From assembly GCF_041080675.1 (NCBI RefSeq), contig NZ_CP163520.1:2790001-2854000 (forward strand): a DNA stretch of 64,000 nt, given 5' to 3'. Positions 56,282 to 64,000 of this stretch are shown piece by piece. Below the pieces are notes generated by a model. That model had not been told where the DNA came from. It did no database searches and saw nothing but the letters and a program-made list of their open reading frames with translations. The position numbers and the translations under genes are program-made. The stretch is from Streptomyces sp. cg36 (GTDB lineage Bacteria > Actinomycetota > Actinomycetes > Streptomycetales > Streptomycetaceae). Within the stretch, counting starts at the first letter, position 1, and the number at the start of each line of letters is the position of its first letter.

Positions 56282-57409
56282 ATGTCCATGATCCGTGACC
56301 TCCGGGCAGCCGTCCGCCCCTCCCTGCGTCCTTCGCTGCGCAAGAGCACCGCCCCGTACAACTCCTACGACCCCACCCGCGACCCGTCCGCCAGCAGTGC
56401 GGTCGTCGACTGCGCGGTCTACCGCGACGGGCTGCGCACCCAGGCCGACTCGTGCCTGTCGCCGCGCGAGGCGATGCGCCGCGTGCGCGAGGACGGCGGG
56501 TTCGCCTGGATCGGGCTGCACGAGCCCACCGAGGCCGAATTCGCGGGCATCGCGGCCGAGTTCGGGCTGCACCCGCTGGCCGTCGAGGACGCGGTCCACG
56601 CCCACCAGCGGCCCAAGCTGGAGCGGTACGACGACACGCTCTTCACCGTCTTCAAGACCGTCCACTACGTGGAGCACGCCGAACTCACCGCCACCAGCGA
56701 GGTCGTGGAGACCGGCGAGGTGATGTGCTTCACCGGCCGGGACTTCGTGATCACCGTCCGGCACGGCGGCCAGGGCTCGCTGCGGGCGCTGCGCCAGCGG
56801 CTCCAGGACGACCCCGAGCTCCTCGCCAAGGGCCCATCGGCCGTGCTGCACGCCATCGCCGACCAGGTCGTCGACGGCTATCTGGCGGTCGTGGACGCGA
56901 TGCAGGACGACATCGACGAGGTCGAGATCGACGTCTTCTCGGCGCCCTCCAAGGGCAGCCCGCGCGGCACGGACGCCGGGCGGATCTACCAACTCAAGCG
57001 CGAGGTACTGGAGTTCAAGCGGGCGGTCGCGCCCCTGCTGCGGCCGATGCAGCTGCTCAGCGAGCGGCCGATGCGGCTGGTCGACCCGGACATCCAGAAG
57101 TACTTCCGCGACGTGGCCGACCACCTCGCGCGCGTGCAGGAGCACGTCATCGGCTTCGACGAGCTGCTGAACTCGATCCTCCAGGCCAATCTGGCCCAGG
57201 CGTCGTTCGCGCAGAACGAGGACATGCGCAAGATCACCTCATGGGCGGCGATCATCGCCGTACCGACCATGGTGTGCGGTGTGTACGGCATGAACTTCGA
57301 CCACATGCCGGAGCTGCACTGGAAGTACGGCTACCCGATCGTGCTCGCCGCGATCGCGGGCAGCTGCCTGGCCATCCACCGCACGCTCAAGCGGAACGGC
57401 TGGCTCTGA
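56282..57409 (+). CDS. corA: CorA-type Mg2+/Co2+ transporter
   Basis: The 375-aa protein has the CorA architecture: a cytosolic funnel domain, a long stalk helix and two C-terminal membrane helices, with the signature YGMNFDHMPEL at the pore. It starts at ATG 56282 with AAGGAG 8 bases upstream. CorA forms a pentameric Mg2+ channel gated by cytosolic Mg2+. It overlaps the convergent EamA gene by 23 bp at the stops. Confidence 0.95.
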   Translation: MSMIRDLRAAVRPSLRPSLRKSTAPYNSYDPTRDPSASSAVVDCAVYRDGLRTQADSCLSPREAMRRVREDGGFAWIGLHEPTEAEFAGIAAEFGLHPLAVEDAVHAHQRPKLERYDDTLFTVFKTVHYVEHAELTATSEVVETGEVMCFTGRDFVITVRHGGQGSLRALRQRLQDDPELLAKGPSAVLHAIADQVVDGYLAVVDAMQDDIDEVEIDVFSAPSKGSPRGTDAGRIYQLKREVLEFKRAVAPLLRPMQLLSERPMRLVDPDIQKYFRDVADHLARVQEHVIGFDELLNSILQANLAQASFAQNEDMRKITSWAAIIAVPTMVCGVYGMNFDHMPELHWKYGYPIVLAAIAGSCLAIHRTLKRNGWL

Positions 57410-58316
57410 CGACGAGCGCGAGCCCGCCCAGGATCACCACCAGGGCGGGCCAGGCCAGCGCGGGCGGCTGCTGACCGAGCCAGAGCGCCGCGATGAGGGC
57501 CGCGCCCGGCGTCTCCAGGAGGATCGCCGTGGAGGTCACCGAGGCGCCCAGGCCCCGCACCACCCGGTTGAGCAGCGAGTGGCCGAGCAGCTGGGCGGCG
57601 ACGGTGAGCGCGGCCAGCTTGAGCCAGGTCGTGCCCGAGTACGAGGCGAGGTCGGCGCCGCTCGCCAGCGCGGCCACCAGCAGCCCGGCGGCGGCCGTCC
57701 CGTAGCAGAGGTAGGTGTACGGGACGGTGTCCACGGTCCGCCGCACCTCCGCGCCGAGCAGCACGTATCCGGCCGCCGCGATGCCGCCGCCCAGCGCCAG
57801 CGCGTCCCCGGCCAGCGCCCGCGAGGACGTGGCGACGTCGACGCCGGTCAGGAGCACCACGCCCGCGCAGGCCACCAGCGTTCCGGCCCACACCAGGGCG
57901 GGCGGGCGGTGGCCACGCGCGCGCAGCGCGAGGGTGGTCCAGATCGGGGTGGTGGTGCACAGCGCGGTCGAGGACGCCACCGACGTCATCCGCAGGCTGG
58001 GCAGCCACAGCGCGAAGTGCAGGGCCAGCAGGGCGCCCGCGGCGACCGCGAGTCCCGTCTCGCGCCGGGTCAGCGCGCGCAGCGCCCGGCGGTACTTGAA
58101 CACCGCCAGCGGGGTGAGCGCCCCGACGGCCATGGCGTTGCGCCAGAAGGCGATCGCGAGCGCGGGCGCGGCCGTGGCGGCGATGAGCGGCGCGGAGAGC
58201 GACACGCTCGCGATGGCGACGGCGAGCAGCGCGAAGTCCGTGCGGTGCGCGGCCGGGGAACCGGCGGCGGCCGGGGCGGCGGTCGGGGCGGGCGCGGAGG
58301 CCGGGGCGGTGGGCAC
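57387..58316 (-). CDS. EamA/DMT-family transporter
   Basis: The 309-aa protein has ten membrane helices in two EamA repeats (from FALLAVAIASVSLSAPL; second repeat from ALALGGGIAAAGYVLLGAEV). It starts at GTG 58316 with an alanine/proline-rich cytosolic tail. The family exports metabolites or amino acids; the substrate is unknown. It is tail-to-tail overlapped with corA. Confidence 0.9.
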   Translation of the reverse strand: MPTAPASAPAPTAAPAAAGSPAAHRTDFALLAVAIASVSLSAPLIAATAAPALAIAFWRNAMAVGALTPLAVFKYRRALRALTRRETGLAVAAGALLALHFALWLPSLRMTSVASSTALCTTTPIWTTLALRARGHRPPALVWAGTLVACAGVVLLTGVDVATSSRALAGDALALGGGIAAAGYVLLGAEVRRTVDTVPYTYLCYGTAAAGLLVAALASGADLASYSGTTWLKLAALTVAAQLLGHSLLNRVVRGLGASVTSTAILLETPGAALIAALWLGQQPPALAWPALVVILGGLALVVRASRSA

Positions 58317-58428
58317 GACAGAAGCGTAGGACAGAAAAGTAAGGTGCTAAACATATTTACGGAACTGTCGGTCCATGCTGTGGACAGTGCCGGGGGCGAT
58401 GGCACGGGCTTGCCATAAGGTGACGCCC

Positions 58429-58956
58429 ATGACAAGTGACTCCGTGACAAGTGCGCTGCTCGACCAGGCCCTCGTCGAGGAGGCCACCAAGAAGTCCGGG
58501 CTGATCTGGGTGCGCGGCACCGGCGGCACCGACCGCACGCTGTGGCACGTGTGGCACGAGGGCGCGGCCTTCGTGGTGGGCGGCGGCCCCGGCGAGCAGC
58601 CGCTGGATGGCCTGGCCGACGGCGGCACCGCCGAGGTCACCGTCCGCAGCAAGGACAAGGGCGGCCGGCTGGTCGTCTGGACGGCGGCGGTGAGCGAGAT
58701 CGCCCCGGGCGGCGAGCTGTGGGGGGCGGTGGCGGCCGAGCTCAAGGCGAAGCGGCTGAACGCACCGGACGGCGAGGCGGCGACGGAGCGGTGGGCGCGC
58801 GAGTGCCGGGTGCTCCGGCTGGCCCCGGTGCGGGTGAGCACCGAGATGCCCGACGGCTCGCTGGCGGCCCGCCCGGTGGAGACACCGGCGACCACACGCC
58901 AGCCGGTCCCCGCGGCACTGCCGAAGCTCCTGCTCAGGCGGAAGAAGCGCCGGTAG
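58429..58956 (+). CDS. Conserved hypothetical protein, possible split-barrel fold
   Basis: The 175-aa protein (start MTSDSVTSALLDQAL) shows alternating beta-strand patterns (SGLIWVRGTGGTDRTLWHVWHEGAAFVV, AEVTVRSKDKGGRLVVWTAAV). This resembles the FMN-binding split barrel, but no binding residues can be assigned. The basic tail LLLRRKKRR ends the protein. It is divergent from the EamA gene. Confidence 0.72.
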   Translation: MTSDSVTSALLDQALVEEATKKSGLIWVRGTGGTDRTLWHVWHEGAAFVVGGGPGEQPLDGLADGGTAEVTVRSKDKGGRLVVWTAAVSEIAPGGELWGAVAAELKAKRLNAPDGEAATERWARECRVLRLAPVRVSTEMPDGSLAARPVETPATTRQPVPAALPKLLLRRKKRR

Positions 58957-59105
58957 GGGGCGCGGGGCGGGCGGCCCCCGGCGGACGGCCCCGGCGAGCG
59001 GCAGCCGCGCCACCGGCCGCGACCGGCCAGGCTGTCGACCGCGTCACCGGCCGAGCCATCGGCGGCGCCACCAGTCGGGCCACCGACCGGCGCCTCCGGC
59101 CGCGT

Positions 59106-59855
59106 TCAGGTGCGTGGAAGCTTGCGGCCGTAGTCGACGACCGCTCCCTTGGCCGGGGGGTTGAGGGCGAAGCCCTGGTTCCACTCGCCGAGTTCCAGCA
59201 CGCCCGCCCCGCCCGCGCGCTCGAAGCGCAGCGGATAGGGGGTGCCCTGGAGGGAGACGTCGAGGGTGCCGCCCTCGCCGTCCTCGCCCGCCTTGACGCG
59301 GACCGTGCGCACCTCGCCGACCTTGGACCGGCCGCTCTTGGAGAGGTCGCCCTGGAGCGCCAGCATGCCCTTCAGGAGCGCGCTCTTGTCCGTGAAGCCG
59401 CGCAGCTCCTGATAGGACGGATCGCCCGAGGGCACCTTGACGTACTTGTCGTCGAGCTTGCCCGCCGCCGCGCTGTCCGCGCCGGAGCCCTTGTCGTCCC
59501 GGTGCGTCCAGAAGGCGGCCCCGGCCTTCAGATACAGCTCGTCGCCCACCCGCAGCAGACCGAACGTGGTGTCCTTCGAGGTGACCGTGCCGGTGGCGCC
59601 GTTCTCCTTCAGCCGCATGTCGATCCGGTACGAGCCGCCCTTGCTGACCAGCGTGCCGCTGAGGTGCACGGCGTCGGCCCCGTCCGCGGCCGTGCGCGCC
59701 TTGCCCTCGATGTCGGCGGCGGAGAGCTTGCCGACACCGTTGGTGCCCTCGTCCGGATCCGAGGAGCACGCCGTGACGGCCGTGGCGAGCCCCGCGCAGA
59801 GCGCGACGGGGAGTGCGGCCCGGCGGGCCCGTACGGACAGGAAGCGAGTGGTCAC
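59106..59855 (-). CDS. LolA/LppX-like lipoprotein
   Basis: The 249-aa protein starts at GTG 59855: VTTRFLSVRARRAALPVALCAGLATAVTACSS, a signal peptide with lipobox VTAC. The mature part (DGADAVHLSGTLVSKGGSYRIDMRL, GDELYLKAGAAFW) resembles LppX/LprG or LolA half-barrels. It is a paralogue of 18330-19211. It probably carries or senses a lipid at the outer membrane face. It is divergent from the MgtE-like gene. Confidence 0.82.
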   Translation of the reverse strand: MTTRFLSVRARRAALPVALCAGLATAVTACSSDPDEGTNGVGKLSAADIEGKARTAADGADAVHLSGTLVSKGGSYRIDMRLKENGATGTVTSKDTTFGLLRVGDELYLKAGAAFWTHRDDKGSGADSAAAGKLDDKYVKVPSGDPSYQELRGFTDKSALLKGMLALQGDLSKSGRSKVGEVRTVRVKAGEDGEGGTLDVSLQGTPYPLRFERAGGAGVLELGEWNQGFALNPPAKGAVVDYGRKLPRT

Positions 59856-60067
59856 CGCACACAGCCTTTCGTGGGAGCACGCGATCTGCGGCGCGAAGTC
59901 GGGGTCGGCAGTGGGCACCCTACCCGGGCGGTCTACGCTGCCCGACAGAGAGCCGTACGGACGCCCCGCAAGGGCGTACCGGATGGTCACCGGCTAGCCT
60001 GAATCAGATATTCAGCGCCATTTCAGGCCACAACAGGGTCGGATCACGCCATTAGGAGGCGCTCAGC

Positions 60068-61339
60068 ATGGCGGCAGGCGCTCCCCGGATCTTCGTCTCC
60101 CACCTCTCGGGCGTGGCCGTCTTCGATCCCCACGGCGACCAGGTGGGCCGGGTCCGCGACCTGGTGGCGATCCTGCGGGTCGGCCGCCGCCCGCCCCGGC
60201 TGCTCGGTCTGGTCGTCGAGGTGTCCGGACGCCGGCTGATCTTCCTGCCGATGACCCGGGTCACCGGGGTCGAGTCCGGCCAGGTCATCACCACGGGCGT
60301 GGTCAATCTGCGGCGCTTCGAACAGCGCCCCACCGAACGGCTGGTCCTCGGCGAGCTCCTGGACCGCCGGGTCGCCCTCGGCGAGACCGGTGAGCAGGTC
60401 ACGGTCCTGGACGTGGCGATCCAGCAGCTGCCGGCCCGCCGCGACTGGGAGATCGACAAGGTCTTCGTCCGGCGCGGCAAGGGCGGCGCGCTGCGCCGCA
60501 AGGGCGAGACGCTGACGGTGGAGTGGTCCGCGGTCACCGGCTTCTCCCTGGAGGAGGACGGCCAGGGCGCCGAGAGCCTGCTGGCCACCTTCGAGCAGCT
60601 GCGCCCCGCCGACCTGGCCAACGTGCTCCACCACCTCTCCCCCAAGCGCCGCGGCGAAGTGGCCGCGGCCCTCGACGACGACCGGCTCGCGGACGTCATG
60701 GAGGAGCTGCCGGACGACGACCAGGTGGAGATCCTCAGCAAGCTGAAGGAGGAGCGGGCCGCCGACGTCCTGGAGGCTATGGACCCCGACGACGCCGCCG
60801 ACCTGCTCTCCGAGCTGCCCGAGGAGGACAAGGAGCGCCTGCTCACCCTGATGCAGCCGGACGACGCGGCCGACGTGCGCCGGCTCCTCTCGTACGAGGA
60901 GCGCACCGCGGGCGGTCTGATGACCACCGAGCCGATCGTGCTGCGCCCGGACGCCACGGTCGCCGACGCGCTCGCGCGGGTGCGCCAGCAGGACCTCTCG
61001 CCCGCGCTGGCCGCGCAGGTCTACGTGTGCCGGCCGCCGGACGAGACGCCGACCGGCAAGTACCTGGGCACCGTGCACTTCCAGCGGCTGCTGCGCGACC
61101 CGCCGTTCACCCTGGTCTCCTCGATCGTGGACAACGACCTGCCGCCGCTGGCACCGGACACCCCGCTGCCCGCCGTCACCAGCTTCCTCGCCGCGTACAA
61201 CATGGTCGCGGCGCCGGTGGTGGACGAGAGCGGCTCGCTGCTGGGCGCGGTGACCGTGGACGACGTCCTGGACCACCTGCTGCCCGAGGACTGGCGCGAG
61301 GCGGAGTTCCACGGCGCCGAGGGGGGCACGCATGGCTGA
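60068..61339 (+). CDS. MgtE-N/CBS protein without a transport domain
   Basis: The 423-aa protein has a PRC-barrel-like N-terminus (SHLSGVAVFDPHGDQVGRVRDLV), then the MgtE intracellular N domain (LANVLHHLSPKRRGEVAAALDDDRLADVMEELPDDD) and two CBS motifs (LMTTEPIVLRPDATVADAL, TPLPAVTSFLAAYNMVAAP). It lacks the five membrane helices of MgtE, so it is probably a soluble Mg2+ or nucleotide sensor. It starts at ATG 60068 with GGAGG 11 bases upstream. It overlaps the DUF1003 gene by 8 bp. Confidence 0.9.
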   Translation: MAAGAPRIFVSHLSGVAVFDPHGDQVGRVRDLVAILRVGRRPPRLLGLVVEVSGRRLIFLPMTRVTGVESGQVITTGVVNLRRFEQRPTERLVLGELLDRRVALGETGEQVTVLDVAIQQLPARRDWEIDKVFVRRGKGGALRRKGETLTVEWSAVTGFSLEEDGQGAESLLATFEQLRPADLANVLHHLSPKRRGEVAAALDDDRLADVMEELPDDDQVEILSKLKEERAADVLEAMDPDDAADLLSELPEEDKERLLTLMQPDDAADVRRLLSYEERTAGGLMTTEPIVLRPDATVADALARVRQQDLSPALAAQVYVCRPPDETPTGKYLGTVHFQRLLRDPPFTLVSSIVDNDLPPLAPDTPLPAVTSFLAAYNMVAAPVVDESGSLLGAVTVDDVLDHLLPEDWREAEFHGAEGGTHG

Positions 61340-61913
61340 CCGCACCGAGGAGCGCGACCGCACCCGCGCGGCGAGCGGCGCGAGCGCCGTGACCCGCGGC
61401 CGGGTGCGGCTCGACCAGCCGCGCGCGCCCCGGCCGCGGCTGCTGCCGGAGTACGACCCTGAGGCGTTCGGCCGGTTCTCCGAGAAGATCGCGCGGTTCC
61501 TGGGGACCGGCCGGTTCATCGTCTGGATGACGCTGGTCATCATCCTCTGGGTGGCCTGGAACATCTTCGCGCCGCCCGGGCTGCGCTTCGACGAGTACCC
61601 GTTCATCTTCCTGACGCTCGCCCTGTCGCTGCAGGCTTCGTACGCCGCCCCGCTGATCCTGCTCGCGCAGAACCGGCAGGACGACCGCGACCGGGTCACC
61701 CACGAGCAGGACCGCAAGCAGAACGAGCGCTCCATCGCGGACACCGAGTACCTCACGCGGGAGATCGCCGCGCTGCGGATGGGCCTCGGCGAGGTCGCCA
61801 CCCGCGACTGGATCCGGTCCGAACTCCAGGACATGATCAAGGAGATGGAGGACCGGCGCGTCGTATTCCCGCCGGAGGCCCCCCACGGAAGTGACGAAGC
61901 CGACCGCCGTTAG
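61332..61913 (+). CDS. DUF1003 membrane protein
   Basis: The 193-aa protein has two membrane helices (FIVWMTLVIILWVAWNIF, YPFIFLTLALSLQASYAAPL) and the family signature LLAQNRQDDRDR after the second. The function of DUF1003 is unknown. Its start overlaps the MgtE-N/CBS gene end, so the two proteins may cooperate, with DUF1003 providing a membrane anchor or channel. Confidence 0.9.
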   Translation: MADRTEERDRTRAASGASAVTRGRVRLDQPRAPRPRLLPEYDPEAFGRFSEKIARFLGTGRFIVWMTLVIILWVAWNIFAPPGLRFDEYPFIFLTLALSLQASYAAPLILLAQNRQDDRDRVTHEQDRKQNERSIADTEYLTREIAALRMGLGEVATRDWIRSELQDMIKEMEDRRVVFPPEAPHGSDEADRR

Positions 61914-61953
61914 GGCTTTCCGGGGGCGGGACCCGGCGCCGTACCATCTCCAT

Positions 61954-63087
61954 ATGGTTACGGATGACGCGGTGCGCGAGGCACTGGCGACGGTGAACGA
62001 CCCAGAGATCCACCGCCCGATCACTGAGCTCGGCATGGTCAAGACGGTCGAGATCGGGGCGGACGGGGCGGTCGCCGTCACGGTGTACCTGACCGTGTCC
62101 GGGTGCCCGATGCGCGACACGATCACGAAGAACGTGACCGAGGCGGTCGAGCGGGTCGAGGGGGTGACCCGGGTCGACGTCTCGCTCGATGTGATGAGCG
62201 ATGAGCAGCGCAAGGAGCTCGCGGCGTCGCTGCGCGGCGGCACCGCCGAGCGCGAGGTGCCCTTCGCCAAGCCCGGCTCGCTCACCCGGGTCTACGCGGT
62301 GGCGTCCGGCAAGGGCGGCGTCGGCAAGTCCTCGGTGACGGTGAACCTGGCCGCGGCGATGGCGGCGGACGGGCTGAAGGTCGGTGTCGTGGACGCCGAC
62401 ATCTACGGGCACTCGGTGCCCCGCATGCTGGGTGTGGAGGGCCGTCCCACCCAGGTCGAGAACATGATCATGCCGCCGGCCGCGAACGGCGTGAAGGTCA
62501 TCTCCATCGGCATGTTCACCCCGGGCAACGCCCCGGTCGTGTGGCGCGGCCCGATGCTGCACCGCGCGCTCCAGCAGTTCCTGGCGGACGTCTACTGGGG
62601 CGACCTGGACGTGCTCCTGCTCGACCTGCCGCCGGGCACCGGCGACATCGCGATCTCGGTCGCCCAGCTGGTCCCGAACGCGGAGATCCTGGTCGTCACC
62701 ACCCCGCAGCAGGCCGCCGCCGAGGTGGCCGAGCGGGCGGGCTCGATCGCGGTCCAGACCCACCAGAAGATCGTCGGCGTCGTCGAGAACATGGCGGGCC
62801 TGCCGTGCCCGCACTGCGACGAGATGGTCGACGTGTTCGGCACGGGCGGCGGCGAGAAGGTCGCCGAGGGCCTGACCAAGACGACCGGCGCCAACGTGCC
62901 GGTGCTCGGCTCGATCCCGATCGACGTCCGGCTGCGCGAGGGCGGCGACGACGGCAGGCCCGTCGTCCTGGCCGCCCCCGACTCCCCGGCGGGCGCGGCC
63001 CTGCGCGCCATCGCGGGCAAGCTGGGGGGCCGCCAGCGCGGCCTGTCGGGCATGTCGCTGGGGATCACCCCGAGGAACAAGTTCTAG
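61954..63087 (+). CDS. Mrp/ApbC-type Fe-S cluster carrier ATPase
   Basis: The 377-aa protein starts at ATG 61954. It has an N-terminal MIP18/DUF59 domain (MVTDDAVREALATVNDPEIH..., TVSGCPMRDTI) and a P-loop ATPase with the deviant Walker A SGKGGVGKSSVTVNLAAAM, plus the CxxC pair LPCPHC that holds the bridging cluster. It delivers Fe-S clusters to apoproteins. It follows the DUF1003 gene by 40 bp and ends at the hairpin at 63102. Confidence 0.95.
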   Translation: MVTDDAVREALATVNDPEIHRPITELGMVKTVEIGADGAVAVTVYLTVSGCPMRDTITKNVTEAVERVEGVTRVDVSLDVMSDEQRKELAASLRGGTAEREVPFAKPGSLTRVYAVASGKGGVGKSSVTVNLAAAMAADGLKVGVVDADIYGHSVPRMLGVEGRPTQVENMIMPPAANGVKVISIGMFTPGNAPVVWRGPMLHRALQQFLADVYWGDLDVLLLDLPPGTGDIAISVAQLVPNAEILVVTTPQQAAAEVAERAGSIAVQTHQKIVGVVENMAGLPCPHCDEMVDVFGTGGGEKVAEGLTKTTGANVPVLGSIPIDVRLREGGDDGRPVVLAAPDSPAGAALRAIAGKLGGRQRGLSGMSLGITPRNKF

Positions 63088-63101
63088 ACCACCTCGTACG
63101 G

Positions 63102-63136
63102 GTAAGGGGCGCCCAGCCATTGCGGGCGCCCCTTAC
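63102..63136. terminator. 13-bp hairpin terminator
   Basis: GTAAGGGGCGCCC and its complement flank a 9-nt loop, 14 bp after the Mrp stop. The stem resembles that at 459-494. Confidence 0.85.
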
Positions 63137-63261
63137 GCGTATGCGGAAAACGGCTGTACGGAAGACAGCTGCGCGGAACACGGCTGTCGCGCCGGGCCGC
63201 GGCTGCGCGGGAGGCCGCGCGAGCGGCCCACCGCGGTCCGCGGCCTCGGACCGACGCCGGC

Positions 63262-63957
63262 CTAGGCGTACGTGGTGATGTCCCGGACCACCGCGAACCC
63301 CAGCCCGTACGCGCTCATCCCCCGCCCGTACGCCCCCAGGTGCACCCCGCCCCCGGTGGACCCGGCGGCGCCCGCGGACCCGGCCAGCACCCAGCCGAAC
63401 TCGGACTCCCGGTAGTGGAACGGGGTGGCCACCCCGTCGACCGGCAGCGACAGCGTGGTCCAGTCCGGGCCCGCCAGGTCGTCCGCCAGCTCCCACGCCG
63501 CCTCGGTCTGCTGGTCCAGCCAGTCGCCGCGCAGCACGTGGTCCATCTGGGCGGGCCAGGTGAACGAGAGCAGCCCGGACCCGGCCAGCCAGGCCGCCGA
63601 GGAGACCGAGGTGGCCTCCAGGACGCCCGTGCCGTCGCCGCTGCGCCGCGTCGGATTGGCCGGGACGCTCACGACCACCGCGAAGCGCTCGCGGTCGGCG
63701 GCGGAGCGGTCGGCCGCGTCGGGCCGTATCGACGGCTCGTCGCCGTGGCCGATCGAACCGTGCTGCACGGTCCCGTCGGCCGCCGTGGCCACCTGCATCA
63801 GCCAGCGCGGCCCGGTGAACGCCTCGTCCAGGCCGTACCAGCCGAACGGCGCCCGCAGAAAGCCGTCGACGGCACGGCGGGCCGCCGGCACCCCTTCCGC
63901 TGTGGCCGGGGCGTCCTCGTTGGCTCCCTGCGCCGCCACCCGACTCGTCGTCTCCAC
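63262..63957 (-). CDS. Hypothetical protein
   Basis: The 231-aa protein starts at GTG 63957 (VETTSRVAAQG). It shows no signal peptide or membrane helix. The middle is mixed alpha/beta (FGWYGLDEAFTGPRWLMQVATA, FHYRESEFGWVLAGSAG), and the C-terminus is glycine-rich. No family was recognised. It converges on the Mrp gene. The last 43 bases of the window lie upstream of it. Confidence 0.7.
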   Translation of the reverse strand: METTSRVAAQGANEDAPATAEGVPAARRAVDGFLRAPFGWYGLDEAFTGPRWLMQVATAADGTVQHGSIGHGDEPSIRPDAADRSAADRERFAVVVSVPANPTRRSGDGTGVLEATSVSSAAWLAGSGLLSFTWPAQMDHVLRGDWLDQQTEAAWELADDLAGPDWTTLSLPVDGVATPFHYRESEFGWVLAGSAGAAGSTGGGVHLGAYGRGMSAYGLGFAVVRDITTYA

Positions 63958-64000
63958 TGCCCGGCCGCCTCCTGTCCGTAGGTGTCCGGCGCGGCCCGCC

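Noticed and set aside
1..64000. A biosynthetic gene cluster, prophage or toxin-antitoxin pair
   Set aside because: No PKS/NRPS, phage structural, integrase or recognisable toxin genes were found. The Sufu-domain and ThiF-like proteins can occur in such systems, but no partner genes lie next to them.

Overview
The window is high-GC chromosomal DNA from an actinomycete, almost certainly Streptomyces or a close relative. Signs of this are the strong G/C preference at third codon positions, frequent GTG starts, a wblC/whiB7 gene with an RGRPRK AT-hook, SigR-type promoters, and arrays of the intergenic element GGGGCGCGGGGAACTGCG that is common in Streptomyces. No rRNA, tRNA, CRISPR array, prophage or insertion sequence was seen. 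Most genes look like conserved core genes. Gene order echoes the Mycobacterium tuberculosis block around whiB7-uvrD2-mrx1-nudC-adnBA-ATL-moeZ-DUF3152-TetR-DUF3107-ferritin-like-DEAD helicase (from memory, not searched).

Layout. 0-4.4 kb: Nudix hydrolase (cut by the window edge), two AIM24 proteins, a TerD-AIM24 fusion and a YgjP-type metallopeptidase. 4.6-9 kb: ThiF-like protein, ABC1/AarF kinase, zinc-ribbon protein, and wblC behind a long leader with an upstream ORF and an intrinsic terminator. 9-23 kb: genome maintenance and redox, with UvrD2, a SigR-promoted mycoredoxin, NudC, an M20 peptidase and the AdnB and AdnA helicase-nucleases, which carry unusual low-complexity insertions and are separated by a lipoprotein gene. 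23-30 kb: alkyltransferase-like protein, a flippase/pseudokinase fusion, a secreted TAP-like hydrolase, a membrane protein and MoeZ (SigR-type promoter).

30.4-42 kb looks like an insertion relative to the mycobacterial order. It holds a tightly overlapping carbohydrate operon (PelF/DUF3492-like glycosyltransferase, polytopic membrane protein, NAD-dependent epimerase, spherulin-4/GH135-like hydrolase) and an Opp-type peptide ABC transporter. The transporter sits behind an apparently leaderless 31-codon leader peptide ending Cys-Cys, with a strong promoter inside a 15-bp inverted repeat. These two modules are the best candidates for undescribed biology here.

42-50.6 kb: DUF3152 metalloprotease-like protein, alpha/beta hydrolase, TetR regulator, DUF3107, ferritin-like protein, a DEAD-box helicase that appears to start at CTG, and a second hydrolase. 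50.6-51.25 kb: a mirrored four-plus-four array of the intergenic repeat between convergent genes. 51-64 kb: NYN-domain protein, a 50-aa conserved-looking microprotein with a structured leader, MarC, PHP phosphoesterase, zinc-ribbon protein, Sufu-domain protein, CorA with a small upstream ORF, EamA transporter, a lipoprotein, an MgtE-N/CBS protein with DUF1003, an Mrp-type Fe-S carrier ATPase, and a final hypothetical gene. All functions are inferred by reading motifs; nothing was searched.
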